A model generated the notes under the pieces. The model was not told the origin of the DNA, made no database searches, and worked only from the letters and a program-made list of their open reading frames with translations. DNA of 64,000 nt, taken from positions 217,723 to 281,722 of the forward strand of contig CALYLW010000322.1 in the NCBI GenBank assembly GCA_944989445.1. The letters are read 5' to 3'. The position numbers and the translations under genes were made by a program. This document shows positions 21,501-28,176 of this stretch, piece after piece (the first letter of the stretch is position 1; each line of letters opens with the position of its first letter). Source of the DNA: Ampullaceana balthica. Its lineage: Eukaryota; Mollusca; Gastropoda; Lymnaeidae.

Positions 21501-23734
21501 GTTAGTTACAAAAATAAACGATATCTGCCAATGAGTTTATTTGAACAATTAAATATATAGAACCTGGTTTCCAGTCCATGACGGACTATGGGGCAAGTGA
21601 AGTAGCGTTCACAAGTTTTATTTAGCCACCACTAACGAGCAAGGGATTGTGTGGCGCTATTTCTAGACCACCGCATAAATGCAAATTCGAAAGTGTTTAT
21701 ATGATTAATGCTAACTTTACACATCGTTTTTATCCTTAATCTATCTGGAATTTAGGTAAAATATTCTTTGTTTTCACCAATAGTTTTGCAATACACCGCA
21801 TACATATCTTTCGGGTGCTCAATTACCTTGTTGTTATTTTAATGATTGTAAAATGATTTTTTTTCCAAAAATTCAACATAAAGAAATCTATAATAAAATT
21901 TTTATACTAAATTACTATAAAGTTGTAAAATTTCTTGATCGGACAAATGTTTATTTTTTTAAAGATATAAAATTATTTAATTTTCATTCACAGGTCAAAG
22001 TTCAACACAGGATTTCTCCTCTCCTTTAATGTCTTACGGATTGCCTTGTCTTATATTCCTTCTTTTAGTTCTTGCATCGGTGGCTATTTATAACATTGTT
22101 AAAAAGACAGTGTAAGTTCCTTTCTTAGCTTTATAAATTTGTAAAAAATATTAAACTTAATTTCTTTATCCTACATACGTAACAAATGTTTACCAAAACT
22201 TGATGGCAGAAATTATAATAAAATTTTTTAAAAAAAAAGATAAATACAATACTTAAAAATATAAAGGCGTTTTTTTAAATACTTTTTTTTTAAATTGAAA
22301 GTTTAATGTGTGTATGTGTTAGGCTTGACTTATTGACTTTATTTATTAATTATTTTACTTTTTTTTCTTAAAAAGGCATTACTGAATGTAAGTTACCTTA
22401 GAAATTATTTTAAGTTTTTGCATTAAAGAGAACTAAAAAAAAATATTAAAATAAAAATTCATATAAAGTTGTGTGATCTTTTCTTTCATATGTGATACTA
22501 TCTCAATACACATTTCTTTTTTGTGGATTCTGTAGGCGTGCTTTGAAGAAGACCAGCAATAAATGTATGTACAAATATCAAATTTAAAAAAAAACTAATA
22601 TAACAATATTAAAATTAGATAATTCCTTACTAACATACACAAAAATGTTTATTTTCCTTTTAAAAACATATTTACGGCTCAGGATTAATTTACAAATAAT
22701 TTTGTCTGAAAAGAGAATTCACGATTGTAATGTGATTAAAATAGATTAAGGTTTTTAAATAAATATGTGAAAAAATGTATTCTCTTAAATAATTTAACCG
22801 ACTTCATACTTTTAAATTCCAACTGCAGCCTAATCTCAAATTTCCAAATATTGTAAAATATCTTGACACAAAATACCAAATACCACGTGACGGGTCTCAC
22901 CAATACCCCAGGCTGTTTGGGTTCCTATACTCACAACTCAGGTCTATTCTATCAGATACCACGTGACGGGTGTCACCAATACCCCAGGCTGTTTGGGTTC
23001 CTATACTCACACCTCACGTCTATTCTATCTGCTATCGTTTCTGAGATACTATAAGGGAGATGTTTAGAGCAGTCTTAATTTCTATCAAATTATTTGACCA
23101 GAATTAGAACTGGCACTCAACAATTGTAAAGATACAATTATTGCACTTCTAGACTGCTGACAGAGAAATATATACTCTCATATTTCATATACTTTTCTCA
23201 TATCTTGTGCAATGAAAGCTAAACACACAAACGTGGTATACATAATATCTAATCTAATTCACTGAAAGCTGAACACACACATTAGTGGTATGTGTATTGT
23301 ATTGCCTCGTTGCCAATCTGACGTGTTTCCTCGCCTCCAATGTTGCGTTTGAGCTAACTGTGTTGTACCTCGTTCCCACTCAGCTAGCTGACTGTGTTCG
23401 TGCAGTAACTTGTGCATTGTGCATGTCAGCGTTGTTGACAATTGTCCTGTACATTGCGGTGCCACTGACGCACAATTTTGTTATCTTCTTGTGTTTATTA
23501 GACAAAACATAAATACTTAAACCCGTTCCAATTTGTCTTTATTGGAATATCAAGATGTTCTCAAATGTCGTGATGTTCTCAAATGTCGTGATTTTCTCAA
23601 ATGTTGTGATGTTCTCAAATTTCGTGATGTTCTCAAATGTCGGAATGTTCTAAAATTTCTGCTTGTGTATTTTAGGTGACGTGGGCCAAGTGATGAGTGA
23701 TGGATTCAAGTACACGACAATTAGAGAAGAATAG
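3209..23734 (+). CDS. Gene A: multi-Ig/C-type-lectin single-pass transmembrane receptor (5' end outside window)
   Basis: Twelve coding exons can be joined: 3209-3502, 6351-6392, 8396-8493, 9193-9292, 11879-12088, 14427-14714, 17762-18061, 18567-18917, 20908-21237, 21994-22111, 22536-22564 and 23676-23734. They sum to 2219 nt and stay in one frame to the TAG at 23732-23734. The order is Ig1, linker, CTLD2 (three exons), Ig2, Ig3, Ig4, Ig5, TM and tail. Almost every domain boundary is phase 1, as expected for shuffled extracellular modules. The left edge of the window matches an intron of gene B (about 56560-56765) that precedes Ig1, so the missing 5' part should encode a signal peptide and CTLD1 as in gene B. 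The likely role is surface recognition, possibly immune; that is inference from the domains. Exon edges rest on AG/GT sites and domain ends. RNA data could move single edges, for example 9286 versus 9292. Confidence 0.82.
3534..3835. repeat. 13-bp minisatellite (ctcacatgactga)
   Basis: About 20 imperfect units starting right after the Ig1 donor. The related array at 59790-60010 follows Ig1 in gene B, so this array predates the gene duplication. Confidence 0.85.
4010..5735. repeat. 38-bp minisatellite, about 45 copies
   Basis: A pyrimidine-rich unit containing attcagtctccatatttctc. Because 38 is not a multiple of three and no frame holds a stop, the + strand frames read through and produce long false ORFs. 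Flanks 3890-4010 and 5735-5940 are degenerate CT repeats. Gene B at 60080-60410 has only the degenerate CT region, so the array expanded in gene A alone. Confidence 0.95.
5936..6350. other. Gene A intron sequence conserved with gene B 60410-60911
   Basis: Shared text such as atatctcatcaattactgac, taaattggttttaattag and tatcatattgaaa marks an unexpanded paralogous intron. Nothing else recognised. Confidence 0.6.
6351..6392 (+). CDS. Gene A exon: 14-residue linker between Ig1 and CTLD2
   Basis: A 42-nt exon between cag (6348-6350) and gtatgt (6393), phase 1 at both ends, encoding GANASEIDNSSYKV. It would be missed by ORF finding. It is supported by the equivalent exon of gene B at 60912-60953, which has the same length, splice phases and core IDNS. 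It is probably a flexible hinge between the Ig and lectin domains. Confidence 0.78.
   Translation: MQMLLKLIIQAIK
6478..8295 (-). mobile_element. RTE-like LINE, 3' half, decayed
   Basis: Minus-strand frames show reverse-transcriptase and post-RT pieces: CSGAKQGNVLAPTL, WNKAQLIDRRKITVYHACVL, HMRFLRRILHIKWQDKI and RLWWFGYVHR. The same family is present in better shape at 32112-35730. Frameshifts and stops break it. Inserted in the linker-CTLD2 intron of gene A. Confidence 0.82.
8396..8493 (+). CDS. Gene A exon: CTLD2 part 1
   Basis: A 98-nt exon after catcag (8390-8395) and before gtattt (8494); starts in phase 1, ends in phase 0. It encodes the lectin N-terminal half with the motif ELSEGICFIYFEGKATF and two cysteines, and ends in the conserved alanine of the AxxxC lectin motif, which is completed by the next exon. 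Gene B has the counterpart at 61107-61204, again 98 nt. Confidence 0.82.
8494..9192. other. Gene A CTLD2 intron 1, partly conserved with gene B
   Basis: Matches gene B 61205-61523 (ttggctccatatggatta, tttttcttttatctttacgt-like text). Otherwise AT-rich with no feature recognised. Confidence 0.5.
9193..9292 (+). CDS. Gene A exon: CTLD2 part 2
   Basis: Begins after acag at 9189-9192 with EKCQQKDAVLAAF, which supplies the conserved lectin cysteine and the following Leu-Ala. The exon starts in phase 0 and ends in phase 1. Two donors are possible: gtaagg at 9293 (stronger, used here) or gtcagt at 9287. Both keep the frame and differ by two residues. The corresponding exon of gene B CTLD1 is 46303-46393; no counterpart is seen in gene B CTLD2. 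Confidence 0.78.
9903..10150 (+). mobile_element. tRNA-derived SINE
   Basis: The head carries A-box-like ggtggtcgagtggcagc and B-box ggttcgaatccg. The body includes ggtaatgcgtggaacccac and the element ends in gataa repeats. Further copies on the minus strand are at 34783-35151 and 59150-59450. The head is tRNA-like but the length and tail identify a SINE, not a tRNA gene. Confidence 0.85.
10883..11071. mobile_element. hAT-type MITE, 189 bp
   Basis: Ends cagtgcttctca and tgagaagcactg are inverted repeats. A perfect 8-bp target duplication gtctagag lies at 10875-10882 and 11072-11079. No coding capacity. Confidence 0.88.
11121..11283. mobile_element. Second hAT-like MITE, about 163 bp
   Basis: Bounded by cagtaattttt and gagaacgactg with a near target duplication, gtctagtg (11113-11120) and gtctatag (11284-11291). 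More diverged than its neighbour. Confidence 0.6.
11879..12088 (+). CDS. Gene A exon: CTLD2 part 3
   Basis: The exon follows tcag (11875-11878) and precedes gtaaga (12089); phase 1 at both ends. It shows the lectin WVGA motif, a later KW, and the cysteines of DSC, SDC and YMC that form the C-terminal disulphides. The position of the carbohydrate-binding EPN/QPD motif reads EPT, and the WND position before the penultimate cysteine reads SQS. Classical calcium-dependent sugar binding therefore looks lost (inference). Confidence 0.85.
12345..13445. repeat. Interspersed repeat with internal direct duplication
   Basis: Long direct repeats: 12415-12510 with 12960-13060 (acaaagtttttgactataaa), and 12705-12965 with 13190-13445 (gaccttaaag-free; shared cggatcatgggaagtgggtc and gaagttaatataagggattt). 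A related start, accctcgctagggtcg, occurs at 51165. Probably a non-autonomous transposon family. Confidence 0.7.
13450..13990 (+). repeat. Interspersed repeat with tRNA-Val-like head
   Basis: tagtgtagtggttatcac at about 13511 resembles the D-arm region of tRNA-Val, followed by a degraded T-arm gcgttcaagac. A T/A-rich stretch (13600-13710) and a ggtagtaaagggtggggt segment follow. The same family appears inverted at 51165-51720. Confidence 0.6.
14427..14714 (+). CDS. Gene A exon: Ig domain 2
   Basis: The exon follows ttgcag (14421-14426) and precedes gtaagt (14715); phase 1 at both ends. The B-strand cysteine is in TIECLA and the F-strand motif is DAGRYSC, with the extra cysteine eight residues before (CEDAGRYSC). 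No core tryptophan. N-glycosylation sequons NST and NDS are visible. Extracellular. Confidence 0.85.
15040..16800 (-). mobile_element. LINE fragment (non-LTR reverse transcriptase)
   Basis: Minus-strand frames show VGVRQGCLLFPILFNLFLE, FAVDIDGLAGSDDEL (the FADD-type catalytic motif reads FAVD), INAEKTKVMANRK, STFKYLGVIISDEG and MSVFMYGCEARTL. It is broken by stops. It lies in the Ig2-Ig3 intron. The left end abuts a short element (cgctgtatcccaggaagg) also found at 44980 and 48505. Confidence 0.82.
17265..17757. repeat. 34-bp minisatellite seeded from the Ig3 splice acceptor
   Basis: About 14 units of the type tgtctagtgactgtaacatt. The array runs straight into the Ig3 acceptor. The junction text tattgttctaggtccagcga followed by ctgtaatatt aligns to the unit with about six mismatches in 31 nt, so each unit carries a decoy ctag. 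Confidence 0.9.
17762..18061 (+). CDS. Gene A exon: Ig domain 3
   Basis: The exon follows ttctag (17756-17761) and precedes gtgggt (18062); phase 1 at both ends, 300 nt. Cysteines occur in YFNCTV and SDVYTC, with the extra cysteine in CNDSDVYTC. No core tryptophan. Sequons NCT and NLS are present. The intron just upstream is filled by a 34-bp minisatellite whose unit resembles this exon's own acceptor region. Confidence 0.84.
18567..18917 (+). CDS. Gene A exon: Ig domain 4 with acidic N-terminal stretch
   Basis: The exon follows ccacag (18561-18566) and precedes gtgagt (18918); phase 1 at both ends, 351 nt, the longest Ig exon. Its N-terminal part carries an aspartate-rich run (YDDSDDDDSEVDG) not seen in the other Ig exons, coded by a gat-rich stretch at about 18615-18650. 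Ig cysteines are in KLVCNAE and KLVCQIM, with the extra cysteine in CKDKGKLVC. The usual F-strand tyrosine is leucine here. Confidence 0.84.
18965..19480. repeat. Interspersed repeat family (also 45640-46000 and 57530-57850)
   Basis: Shared text includes tggatgacattgcattgt, tgcatttttagtttatctct and the attcaagtact-type ends. The copy at 57530-57850 is inverted. Non-coding, probably a non-autonomous DNA element; it occurs in introns of both genes. Confidence 0.65.
20037..20200. repeat. Interspersed element preceding a minisatellite, copy 1
   Basis: tgtaaacggggtatgattta, gacaaagagccttcctcaac and aaaacttagctgcggtgaaa match 24285-24425. Both copies are followed within about 140 bp by a tandem array. 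Confidence 0.6.
20338..20896. repeat. 15-bp minisatellite, about 37 copies
   Basis: Near-perfect acttatcattatgta units just upstream of the Ig5 exon. Because 15 is a multiple of three and the unit lacks stops in several frames, it produces false proteins on the minus strand (LHNDK repeats). Confidence 0.95.
20908..21237 (+). CDS. Gene A exon: Ig domain 5, membrane-proximal, lacking the F-strand cysteine
   Basis: The exon follows gctag (20903-20907) and precedes gtgagt (21238); phase 1 at both ends. The fold signature is kept (VEDIGKYVI), but both cysteines of the C-x7-C motif found in Ig1-Ig4 are replaced, by V and I. The upstream cysteine in VFCFMM remains, and another lies near the start (TLCRH). 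The domain sits directly outside the membrane. The intron upstream ends in a 15-bp minisatellite that stops about 11 bp before the acceptor. Confidence 0.82.
21238..21993. other. Ig5-TM intron, nothing recognised
   Basis: AT-rich, no ORF or repeat that I can identify. Confidence 0.4.
21994..22111 (+). CDS. Gene A exon: transmembrane segment
   Basis: The exon follows cacag (21989-21993) and precedes gtaagt (22112); phase 1 in, phase 2 out. A short stalk is followed by an uninterrupted hydrophobic run (LPCLIFLLLVLASVAIY) and then IVKK, a typical stop-transfer sequence. This makes gene A a single-pass type I membrane protein. Confidence 0.85.
22536..22564 (+). CDS. Gene A exon: basic juxtamembrane cytoplasmic segment
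   Basis: A 29-nt exon between tgtag (22531-22535) and gtatgt (22565) encoding RALKKTSNK; phase 2 in, phase 1 out. It is very short and supported by the exact frame link between the TM exon and the terminal exon, plus the basic composition expected inside the membrane. Confidence 0.65.
22881..23032. repeat. 76-bp tandem duplication, two copies
   Basis: taccacgtgacgggtctcac and taccacgtgacgggtgtcac start at 22881 and 22957; each copy includes ggctgtttgggttcctatac. In the intron before the terminal exon of gene A. Confidence 0.85.
23550..23655. repeat. 18-bp minisatellite, about 6 copies
   Basis: Unit gatgttctcaaatgtcgt with drift, ending about 20 bp before the terminal exon acceptor of gene A. 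Confidence 0.85.
23676..23734 (+). CDS. Gene A terminal exon: cytoplasmic tail with YTTI motif
   Basis: The exon follows tttag (23671-23675) and ends at TAG 23732-23734. The last residues are DGFKYTTIREE. The YTTI tetrapeptide fits the YxxI pattern of adaptor-binding endocytosis signals and of half-ITAM signalling motifs. It is not a strict ITIM because position -2 is Phe. Confidence 0.75.
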
Positions 23735-23826
23735 GAAATCAATGCGCCTTGTTAATAGACATTTGTTGATGTTATTTTTAGAGCTTGCGGGATATGTCAC
23801 ATATAGATTAATCTTTAATTTCTTGT

Positions 23827-23832
23827 AATAAA
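23827..23832 (+). terminator. Polyadenylation signal AATAAA of gene A
   Basis: A canonical hexamer 93 nt after the gene A stop codon, in a T-rich context. It defines a probable 3' end near 23850. Confidence 0.6.
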
Positions 23833-23884
23833 GCATTTCTATGAAACATATATTCATCTATATTCGTTTTTGGATCTGCCAAAC

Positions 23885-24020
23885 ATAGGTATACATCGTC
23901 ACTACCTTGTTAGAACTGTCACGTATAGATACTTCTGTCATACCTTGTTAGACCTGCCACACATAAGTACATCGTCACTACCTTGTTAGAACTGTCACGT
24001 ATAGATACTTCTGTCAGACA
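23885..24020. repeat. Short direct repeat downstream of gene A
   Basis: Two copies of acatcgtcactaccttgtta followed by gaactgtcacgtatagatac, about 76 bp apart, just beyond the polyadenylation signal. Confidence 0.75.
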
Positions 24021-24284
24021 TTCCTACATACCTCTTATTATCTTGTGTAACTGTATAAAATATTTTACAAATGCCCTTGCTAATATTGTCATACAGTTTT
24101 ATCATACCTCGTAAAAGTTGACACGTATTCATGCATCTGTGTTAACTCAATATCTGTTTTCAATTTCATTACATCTTTTATATCTGGTATAATCTAAAAA
24201 TATTTTTTACTTTCTTCCAAATTTTATAGCGAACAAAATATGGGTGAGACTGCAATCAGGCTATAAGAAAAGTAGATTGATAAA

Positions 24285-24425
24285 ATGTAAACAGGGTATA
24301 TATGAGTCTGTCAAGACGTCACAAGAAACGAACGTTTTAGGAAAGAGCCTTTTTTTGACGAACAAATAGAACAAAGAGAAATAAAATAATTTTTTTAAAA
24401 ATTAAAACTTAGTTGTGGTAAAACC
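24285..24425. repeat. Interspersed element preceding a minisatellite, copy 2
   Basis: tgtaaacagggtatatatga, aggaaagagcctttttttga and aaaacttagttgtggtaaaa correspond to 20037-20200. It runs directly into the 33-bp array. Confidence 0.6.
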
Positions 24426-24970
24426 TAAGGTGAAAGTGATGAGTGATGTTATGTATAATGATGTGAAAGTGATGAGTTATGTTACGTATATTAATGTGAA
24501 AGTGATGAGTGATGTTATGTATAATAATGTGAAAGTGATGAGTGATGTTATGTATAATAATGTGAAAGTGCTGAGTGATGTTATGTATAATAATGTGAAA
24601 GTGATGAGTGATGTTATGTATAATAATGTGAAAGTGCTGAGTGATGTTATGTATAATAATGTGAAAGTGATGAGTGATGTTATGTATAATAATGTGAAAG
24701 TGATGAGTGATGTTATGTATAATAATGTGAAAGTGATGATTTCTATGACGTATAATGATGTTAAAGTGATGATTTATGTTACGTATAATAATGTGAAAGT
24801 GATGAGTTATGTTACGTATAATAATGTGAAAGTGATGAGTTATGTTACGTATAATAATGTGAAAGTGATGAGTTATGTTACGTATAATAACGTGAAAGTG
24901 ATGAGTTATGTTACGTATAATAATGTGAAAGTGATGAGTGATGTAACGTATAATGATGTGACATTGATGT
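24420..24970. repeat. 33-bp minisatellite, about 16 copies
   Basis: Units gatgttatgtataataatgt followed by gaaagtgatgagt, with two subtypes (gatgttatg and tatgttacg). Its length, divisible by three, creates a false 198-codon ORF. Intergenic. Confidence 0.93.
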
Positions 24971-25200
24971 CTCTACTTAATAGGACCAAGTTAGACTCGG
25001 ACTGGCGGTAACACTACGGTAATGCCGGTGTCAGGACGTATAATGATGTGACATTGATGTCTCTACTTAATAGGACCAAGTTAGACTCGGACTGGCGGTA
25101 ACACTACGGTAATGCCGGTGTCAGGACGTATAATGATGTGACATTGATGTCTCTACTTAATAGGACCAAGTTAGACTCGGACTGGCGGTAACACTACGGT
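24942..25200. repeat. 90-bp higher-order repeat, three copies
   Basis: Units start with the tail of the 33-bp array (acgtataatgatgtgacatt) and end with the head of the 20-bp array (cactacggtaatgccggtgt). The joint between two arrays has itself been tandemly amplified. Confidence 0.88.
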
Positions 25201-25668
25201 AATGCCGGTAACACTACGGTAATGCCGGTAACACTACGGTAATGCCGGTAACACTACGGTAATGCCGGTAACACTACGGTAATGCCGGTAACACTACGGT
25301 AATGCCGGTAACACTACGGTAATGCCGGTAACACTACGGTAATGCCGGTAACACTACGGTAATGCCGGTAACACTACGGTAATGCCGGTAACACTACGGT
25401 AATGCCGGTAACACTACGGTAATGCCGGTAACACTACGGTAATGCCGGTAACACTACGGTAATGCCGGTAACACTACGGTAATGCCGGTAACACTACGGT
25501 AATGCCGGTAACACTACGGTAATGCCGGTAATACTAATGGTAATGCCGGTAACACTACGGTAATGCCGGTAACACTACGGTAATGCCGGTAACACTACGT
25601 TAATGCCGGTAACACTACGGTAATGCCGGTAACACTACGGTAATGCCGGTAACACTACGGTAATGCCG
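25004..25668. repeat. 20-bp minisatellite, about 24 contiguous copies plus joints
   Basis: Near-perfect aatgccggtaacactacggt from about 25190, with earlier copies inside the 90-bp units. More GC-rich than its surroundings. Confidence 0.93.
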
Positions 25669-25679
25669 GTGTCAGGAAA

Positions 25680-26106
25680 TAAAGTATCCCCTTAAATAGT
25701 CTCCCTGGGAGAGTTGATTTTAAAATATAGTCTCCGAGACAAAATAGAATCGCCCCTAAGTTTGTTAAAAACTAGGAATGAAGGTCTTACAAGGGCTTAT
25801 ATTTTGCAATATATGTAATAGTATTTGTGCAGCGTGCATGTTTGTATGATTACTAAAGTGTCAAACATCATGAGTTTAACCAGAGGCGCTGTGGGGAGAG
25901 CTCTAATTGGCATGGCCTTGACCTCTGTGTGCCTCGCTCTCATAGTTGTGAACTGATTCCAAACCTATTACATGCATTATATTTTGACAGTAAATCAAAC
26001 GCAATAAAATGTACTACATGAATTGTACTTAAACAATACATCAAGTATTATCTACAAATAATTAGTGTTATGTTTAGTTATTGTCTTTTTTAATGTGTGT
26101 ACACGT
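25680..26106. other. Intergenic, nothing recognised
   Basis: AT-rich spacer between gene A arrays and the 26137 open frame. No feature seen. Confidence 0.4.
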
Positions 26107-26439
26107 TATGGTTTGTTAAATGATTAACTAGACTCTGTGCCTCTTTTCATGTGTATTATGAGAGGTGTAACTGTAGGGTTTAAAGCGGTTTGCAATGACC
26201 GTCTAAGTCGGTCAATAACCCAATGTCACGTGTTGGAATGTCTAGGCCATGAAATTATGTCAATGACGAATGACCGAATTTGTATATGTAACAAGGGTTC
26301 TCATTTTTCAAATATATATGTCGAACATTTCCACTTGCAACGCCCTTCTGAATCTACATTTTGCATGACACTCAAGTTTGCCACAAACATTACGTTAGTT
26401 AATTTATTGTTCTCTGGCAATCCACCTACTAGAACATAA
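26107..26439 (+). other. Unexplained cysteine-rich open frame, possible lone exon
   Basis: An open frame follows an acceptor-like ttaactag and continues to TAA at 26437-26439. It has seven cysteines in about 100 residues, including RICICNKG. An NIT sequon lies near its end (FATNITLVN). Composition is unlike the repeats around it. It might be a lone secreted-domain exon or the remnant of a third receptor copy between the two genes. I recognise no family, and no start or donor is compelling. Confidence 0.3.
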
Positions 26440-26904
26440 GTACGATTTTTGTGCTACAAGATACAAATTTTATACGTAATTTAGGAATCAAAAACATTGG
26501 TTTCTAGTGTTCAAACGTAATTGCGTTATTTTTTATTTTTCAAATGTAAATAAGTTCTTAAAGCCTTTAATTTTTAAGAAAAGCATTGGTTTGTTTAACC
26601 TGCTGTCATACGTTTGTTGTTTAGACAGCATGAAGTGGTATCTACATGGTTGGTTCTTAAAGTTCATTAATTTTGATGTTTTAGCATATAACTGTGTCCT
26701 GCAAATAAGTGAAAAAAGAATGTCACTTTCACAAGGATTATTTCAGAACGTTTACTTTCACTTTGACGACTCGAATATTTTTTAAAAAAAAATCATTATT
26801 TACAAATTTTACAATCATTCGTTATAAAATGTACATCAATCAAGTACAAATTATATATATCAAATACAAAATGTACATACACCAAGTCAAAATTTTGGAT
26901 ATTG

Positions 26905-27085
26905 TTAACTACAAAGTGTGGATAGGTCAACTACAAAGTGTGGATACGTCAACTACAAAGTGTGGATACGTCAACTACAAAGTGTGGATACGTCAACTAC
27001 AAAGTGTGGATACGTCAACTACAAAGTGTGGATACGTCAACTACAAAGTGTGGATACGTCAAATACAAAGAGTGGATACGTCAAC
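26905..27085. repeat. 22-bp minisatellite, about 8 copies
   Basis: Unit gtggatacgtcaactacaaa plus gt; intergenic, about 1 kb upstream of gene B. It accounts for the ORF read here. Confidence 0.9.
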
Positions 27086-27129
27086 TAAAAAGTACTGTAG
27101 ACACAAATTAAGCTCAATTTGTCATTAAC

Positions 27130-28090
27130 ATTAAGCTAACATATAAATAATTGTATTTTGTTTGTCGTGTGTACGAGCGTGTCTGTATCACAGCGCGCTG
27201 TAGTTACATGAAAGTTCAACGGCATTTAGAAAAGTGGATGATCTTTTGATACCCCCCATTTCCTGTAGACACTTGACTCCATGCAGCTAGTGTAGTCAAC
27301 ACATTTCATGAAGCTCACATGGGAATAAAGGTTTGTTCCTTAGTACACGACAAATTTCATTGTTTAAGTTATTCACTAGCTTTTCAAAATAACGCAGATA
27401 ATTTAACATTTTTCGCCGCAATGTAATCAATTTGTAAATTTAGTAATCCAGTACGTAAGATGTAATTTACTGTAAATATAATGCAATATGATTGTATAGA
27501 CATTAACGTAAAAAAATATAAGGTGTGTGAAGTGCGAACAATAAATGAATAAATTGAAATTCAAAAAGTTTTTAAGTATTATGCCCTTATAGTCATACAA
27601 TAAAATTGATATGGTGTTCATTGTAGGAAGTCAAAGGCGTACATTGTCTTTTATTACAATAACTAGATGTTTTATTCCACCTAAGTGGATATTTTTTTCA
27701 CAAATATTTTAACAACTTCTAGCCTGGCTCTAGCGACAAACTAAAGAATTAATGCCAAGTCTTTTTGCTTAAATAAATCGTTTTTGTCTTTGAAAAGCAG
27801 GATAGAAGAAAAAATTAATCTGTAAATTTAAATACATTTAGCTTAAATTGATTCATTTAGAGACAAAAGTATTTATTTTTTTGTAATATATTTTTGTTTA
27901 CTTTCATACATTTAATAATATACCTCGGTGAATTCCTACCAATTTGTCTTTTTTGTAATAAATTTGGCGTTAAGCAATATATTAATGTTTCACTTTTGAG
28001 AGTGTAATTAACTACGCCACTGTTGAGACTGTATTTAAAGCATTTAATGTGAGTGTTTAGATGACATTAATTCATATATTGATGTTTCAC
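27130..28090. promoter_or_regulatory. Upstream region of gene B
   Basis: AT-rich region before the gene B start. It should hold the promoter and a probable 5'UTR exon, but no element is convincing by eye. Confidence 0.25.
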
Positions 28091-28103
28091 TTACAGTAAA
28101 ACC

Positions 28104-28176
28104 ATGAAAATAATCTACCAACAACTCCGGCTTGTCATAATCATTGTGTTCGCTAGCCTCCCTTTGGAGATTGAAG
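28104..28176 (+). CDS. Gene B start exon: signal peptide
   Basis: The ATG at 28104 is followed by MKIIYQQLRLVIIIVFASLP and a short tail to a gtaggc donor at 28177, phase 1. A basic n-region, hydrophobic core and polar end fit a secretory signal peptide. An acceptor-like ttacag at 28091-28096 lies just upstream, so the 5'UTR may be split by an intron. No TATA box or other promoter element is convincing. Confidence 0.75.

Noticed and set aside
23285..23512. 75-codon + strand frame with hydrophobic residues
   Set aside because: It lies in the last intron of gene A, has no matching splice phase and no paralogue; probably chance.
24415..25011. 198-codon frame with VKVMSDVMYNN repeats
   Set aside because: The 33-bp minisatellite has a period divisible by three and no stop; no start context or other coding sign.
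27427..27621. 64-codon minus-strand frame upstream of gene B
   Set aside because: AT-rich composition, no domain, no conservation visible between the paralogues.
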